Assembly (NCBI GenBank): GCA_934747335.1
Contig: CAKVGS010000044.1
Span: 1-13,636 of the forward strand
Source of the DNA: an uncultured Candidatus Melainabacteria bacterium
Lineage (GTDB): Bacteria; Cyanobacteriota; Vampirovibrionia; Gastranaerophilales; Gastranaerophilaceae
DNA: 13,636 nt
Reading direction: 5' to 3'
How positions within the stretch are numbered: position 1 is the first letter of the stretch; each line of letters starts with the position of its first letter. Positions 12,069-13,636 of the stretch are shown in pieces. The translations under genes and the position numbers were made by a program. The notes beneath the pieces are model-generated. The model did no database searches, had not been told where the DNA came from, and saw only the letters and a program-made list of their open reading frames with translations.

Positions 12069-12671
12069 ATGAAGAAAGCTTTTTTAATATCTCTAATATC
12101 ATTATTAATTACTTCTCCGTTAGCTTTTGCAGAAAGCTGGGATGATTTTTCAGACTTAGATAGAGCTTGGGACGGACAAAAGTCTATTACAAATAAAGAG
12201 TTTGAAGATGCAATTAATACTTTGGAAGGAAAGCAAAAGCAAAGAGAAGAAAAGCAACAAAAAAAGAAAGCTAAAAAAATAAGCGGTGGTGGAACAAGTT
12301 TGCATCCAGACCTCGCTCCGGGGGCTGAAATACAAAGCTTAACGCCATTAAAAAGCAAAAATGAAGAAGGTTTGCTTCTTAATGTGCCCGTAAATTTAAT
12401 TATTGATGAAACTCCGCTTGATAAAGGATATTATAAAGTTATCGCAGAACGTGACAAAAATAATGATATTTATTTGTCTTTTTATCAATCACAATATTTT
12501 AAGGGAAAAGTCCGTGCTTGTGAAACGAATGATGATTACGACAGCGAAGATTTGGATTTTGTGAAATTAATCCCTTATAACAAGAATTTTGTAAAAATTA
12601 TATTTGGCTCATTAGATTTTAATGCGTATGCATATATCAGATATGGTGCAGAAGAAGTAGGAGAAAATTAA
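12069..12671 (+). CDS. Small exported protein of unknown function
   Basis: This encodes 200 residues with a classical signal peptide: KK at 2-3, a hydrophobic core FLISLISLLI, and a likely AFA cleavage site after residue 21. The mature N-terminus has a SWDDFSDLDRAWDG segment (23-36). A charged, Q/K/E-rich helix follows (about 43-70, containing KQREEKQQKKKAKK), then GGG and a folded domain (about 95-200) with beta-rich character. A single cysteine at about residue 158 is visible, so no disulphide within the chain is expected. I do not recognise the family. The ATG at 12069 is preferred over an upstream alternative at 12030 because it begins the signal peptide. No Shine-Dalgarno is present, so the mRNA may be leaderless or nearly so. 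A strong terminator follows, so it is probably monocistronic. It may work with the neighbouring envelope genes, but that is inference. Confidence 0.8.
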   Translation: MKKAFLISLISLLITSPLAFAESWDDFSDLDRAWDGQKSITNKEFEDAINTLEGKQKQREEKQQKKKAKKISGGGTSLHPDLAPGAEIQSLTPLKSKNEEGLLLNVPVNLIIDETPLDKGYYKVIAERDKNNDIYLSFYQSQYFKGKVRACETNDDYDSEDLDFVKLIPYNKNFVKIIFGSLDFNAYAYIRYGAEEVGEN

Positions 12672-12679
12672 AAGTTAGT

Positions 12680-12708
12680 GGTGCAAAAAATTGCACCTTA
12701 CTTTTTTT
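12680..12708 (+). terminator. Intrinsic terminator after the exported-protein gene
   Basis: GGTGCAA (12680-12686), an aaaa loop and TTGCACC (12691-12697) are followed by TTACTTTTTTT. A second AT-only hairpin, ATTGAAAA-ttg-TTTTCAAT (12710-12728), lies directly downstream. Confidence 0.85.
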
Positions 12709-12750
12709 AATTGAAAATTGTTTTCAATATTTCGGTATCATACAAACTAA

Positions 12751-12778
12751 TTGCAATATTACAAAAATATGGTATGAT
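12751..12778 (+). promoter_or_regulatory. Candidate promoter of the PilP-like operon
   Basis: TTGCAA (12751-12756), a 16-base spacer and TATGAT (12773-12778), with an extended -10 TG at 12770-12771, predict a start near 12785. This leaves a leader of about 137 bases before the ATG at 12922. Other -10-like sequences occur in the leader (TATAAT, 12808-12813), so the choice is tentative. Confidence 0.45.
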
Positions 12779-12921
12779 TAAATTAGGTTGATATGCGAGA
12801 GTCCATTTATAATGTTATTAAGCATTTGACTGGAATAGTATAAATATAGGATTTAAATTATTATTCGCTTTGATATAGTTTAAACTAGAGAGCAATTTAA
12901 TAGTTAGAAGTAATAATAAAT

Positions 12922-13593
12922 ATGCAAAAATATTTAAGAAGAAAAGAACAAAAAAGAGATTTGTCAGGACTGACGGCAGATGAACTTATTGCAATGACAT
13001 TCAGACATTGCAATAAAATGCCTAAAAAAGTTGCATTATTGGTATTAGGCGCAATTGTTGTACTGCCTGTATTGTTGGGTACTTTTGTTATTAAAAATAT
13101 TCATGCAAATCAAAATTTGGACGACATTGATTTGATATCCGTGGCATCTGCACCATCAGCTGCAACCGCTGCAAAGAAGAATTTGATTTCAATTCCGACA
13201 GGCACGGTAAAGGCGAATCCGTTTTTACCTTATAGAGAAATCAATAAAGGTTCTTCCGTAAGCGATGTTCCGACTTATGATTTAGTTGCGCCGCCTGAAG
13301 TTGTTAATGAAAACTCTGATGCAGCAAGAGTTATGGATACAATTGTATCAGGTATTCTGTACGACAAATTCAGTCCGTCTGCAATCTTGAATATTGAAGG
13401 CAACGATTACCTTGTGAAAAAAGGTGATGTTGTAAATAAATATAAAGTTTTAAATATCACGCAAAACAGTGTTACCGTAAAATTGGGTAGCAATACGTAT
13501 AATGCGGGTATTGGCGAAATCTTAACTGAAGGGTCTGTAAACTATAATGACGTTTCAAATTTGAGTAAAAAATTCGGAGGGGAAAGACGATGA
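12922..13593 (+). CDS. PilP/GspC-like inner-membrane pilus or secretion protein
   Basis: This 223-residue bitopic protein has a basic cytoplasmic N-terminus (YLRRKEQKRD), one transmembrane helix at about 37-57 (KVALLVLGAIVVLPVLLG), and a low-complexity A/S/P linker. A PFLPYRE motif (100-106) recalls the 'DPF' segment of pilus and secretion proteins. The C-terminal domain at about 142-200 (VSGILYDKFSPSAILNIEG, then KKGDVVNKYKVLNI) resembles the beta-sandwich by which PilP/GspC bind a secretin. The next gene begins with an ATGA overlap and looks exported, consistent with a PilP-secretin pair. The family call is by pattern only. The ribosome site is poor (AGAAG), unlike the strong one for the next gene. 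Confidence 0.7.
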   Translation: MQKYLRRKEQKRDLSGLTADELIAMTFRHCNKMPKKVALLVLGAIVVLPVLLGTFVIKNIHANQNLDDIDLISVASAPSAATAAKKNLISIPTGTVKANPFLPYREINKGSSVSDVPTYDLVAPPEVVNENSDAARVMDTIVSGILYDKFSPSAILNIEGNDYLVKKGDVVNKYKVLNITQNSVTVKLGSNTYNAGIGEILTEGSVNYNDVSNLSKKFGGERR

Positions 13594-13636
13594 GATATAA
13601 TCATATACAAAGACTATTGTCAGCAGCGTTATTACT
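13590..13636 (+). CDS. Start of an exported protein, possibly a secretin (truncated by the window end)
   Basis: Only the first 15 codons are present (MRYNHIQRLLSAALL), a basic start running into a hydrophobic segment, like a signal peptide. The ATG overlaps the stop of the previous gene (ATGA), and a strong GGAGGGG (13576-13582) lies 7 bases upstream. A PilQ/GspD-type secretin would be expected after a PilP-like gene, but the visible residues cannot show it. Confidence 0.6.
   Translation, partial: MRYNHIQRLLSAALL

Overview
The window is AT-rich bacterial DNA that most resembles a gut-type non-photosynthetic cyanobacterial relative (Vampirovibrionia / 'Melainabacteria', Gastranaerophilales-like). 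This is inferred from three things. The run rpoA-rplQ-truA-rplM-rpsI is the cyanobacterial order, but here rpsD sits between rpsK and rpoA. There are lineage-style proteins with an N-terminal NPSFQA-like tag. A PilP-like gene is followed by a new signal-peptide gene. No database search was possible, so the placement is moderate confidence only.

Layout. (1) 1-1086: a lone gene of unknown function. (2) 1102-2199, minus strand: the ATPase YchF, convergent with gene 1; its likely terminator lies inside the tail of gene 1. (3) 2200-3481: a 1.28-kb gene-free gap holding a 585-bp nested palindromic element, dispersed repeats, and the promoter region of the ribosomal operon. (4) 3482-8971: infA-rpmJ-rpsM-rpsK-rpsD-rpoA-rplQ-truA-rplM-rpsI, all on the plus strand. 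It ends at a strong intrinsic terminator (9006-9046), followed by three more hairpins. (5) 9268-9792: an Sfp/AcpT-type phosphopantetheinyl transferase, possibly read from a leaderless mRNA. (6) 9854-10103: another palindromic repeat island. A 55-codon gene (10142-10309) then overlaps, tail to tail, a membrane-anchored TPR protein on the minus strand (10306-11967). (7) A compact divergent promoter with a perfect inverted repeat separates the TPR gene from a small exported protein (12069-12671). (8) From 12922 the start of a pilus/secretion-type operon: a membrane-anchored PilP-like protein, then the first 15 codons of a likely exported protein.

The ribosomal cluster supplies initiation factor 1, six 30S/50S proteins of the alpha operon, the RNA polymerase alpha subunit, the tRNA pseudouridine synthase TruA, and L13/S9.

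The striking feature is the DNA between genes. Four of the gaps inside the ribosomal operon are filled by two families of palindromic repeats that begin at or just after the upstream stop codon. Further palindromes, some with paired sequence changes that preserve a stem, occupy the other gaps. These intergenic palindromes are the best candidate here for something undescribed: a non-autonomous repeat system or an RNA-structure layer. I see no CRISPR array, tRNA, rRNA, transposase or phage gene.
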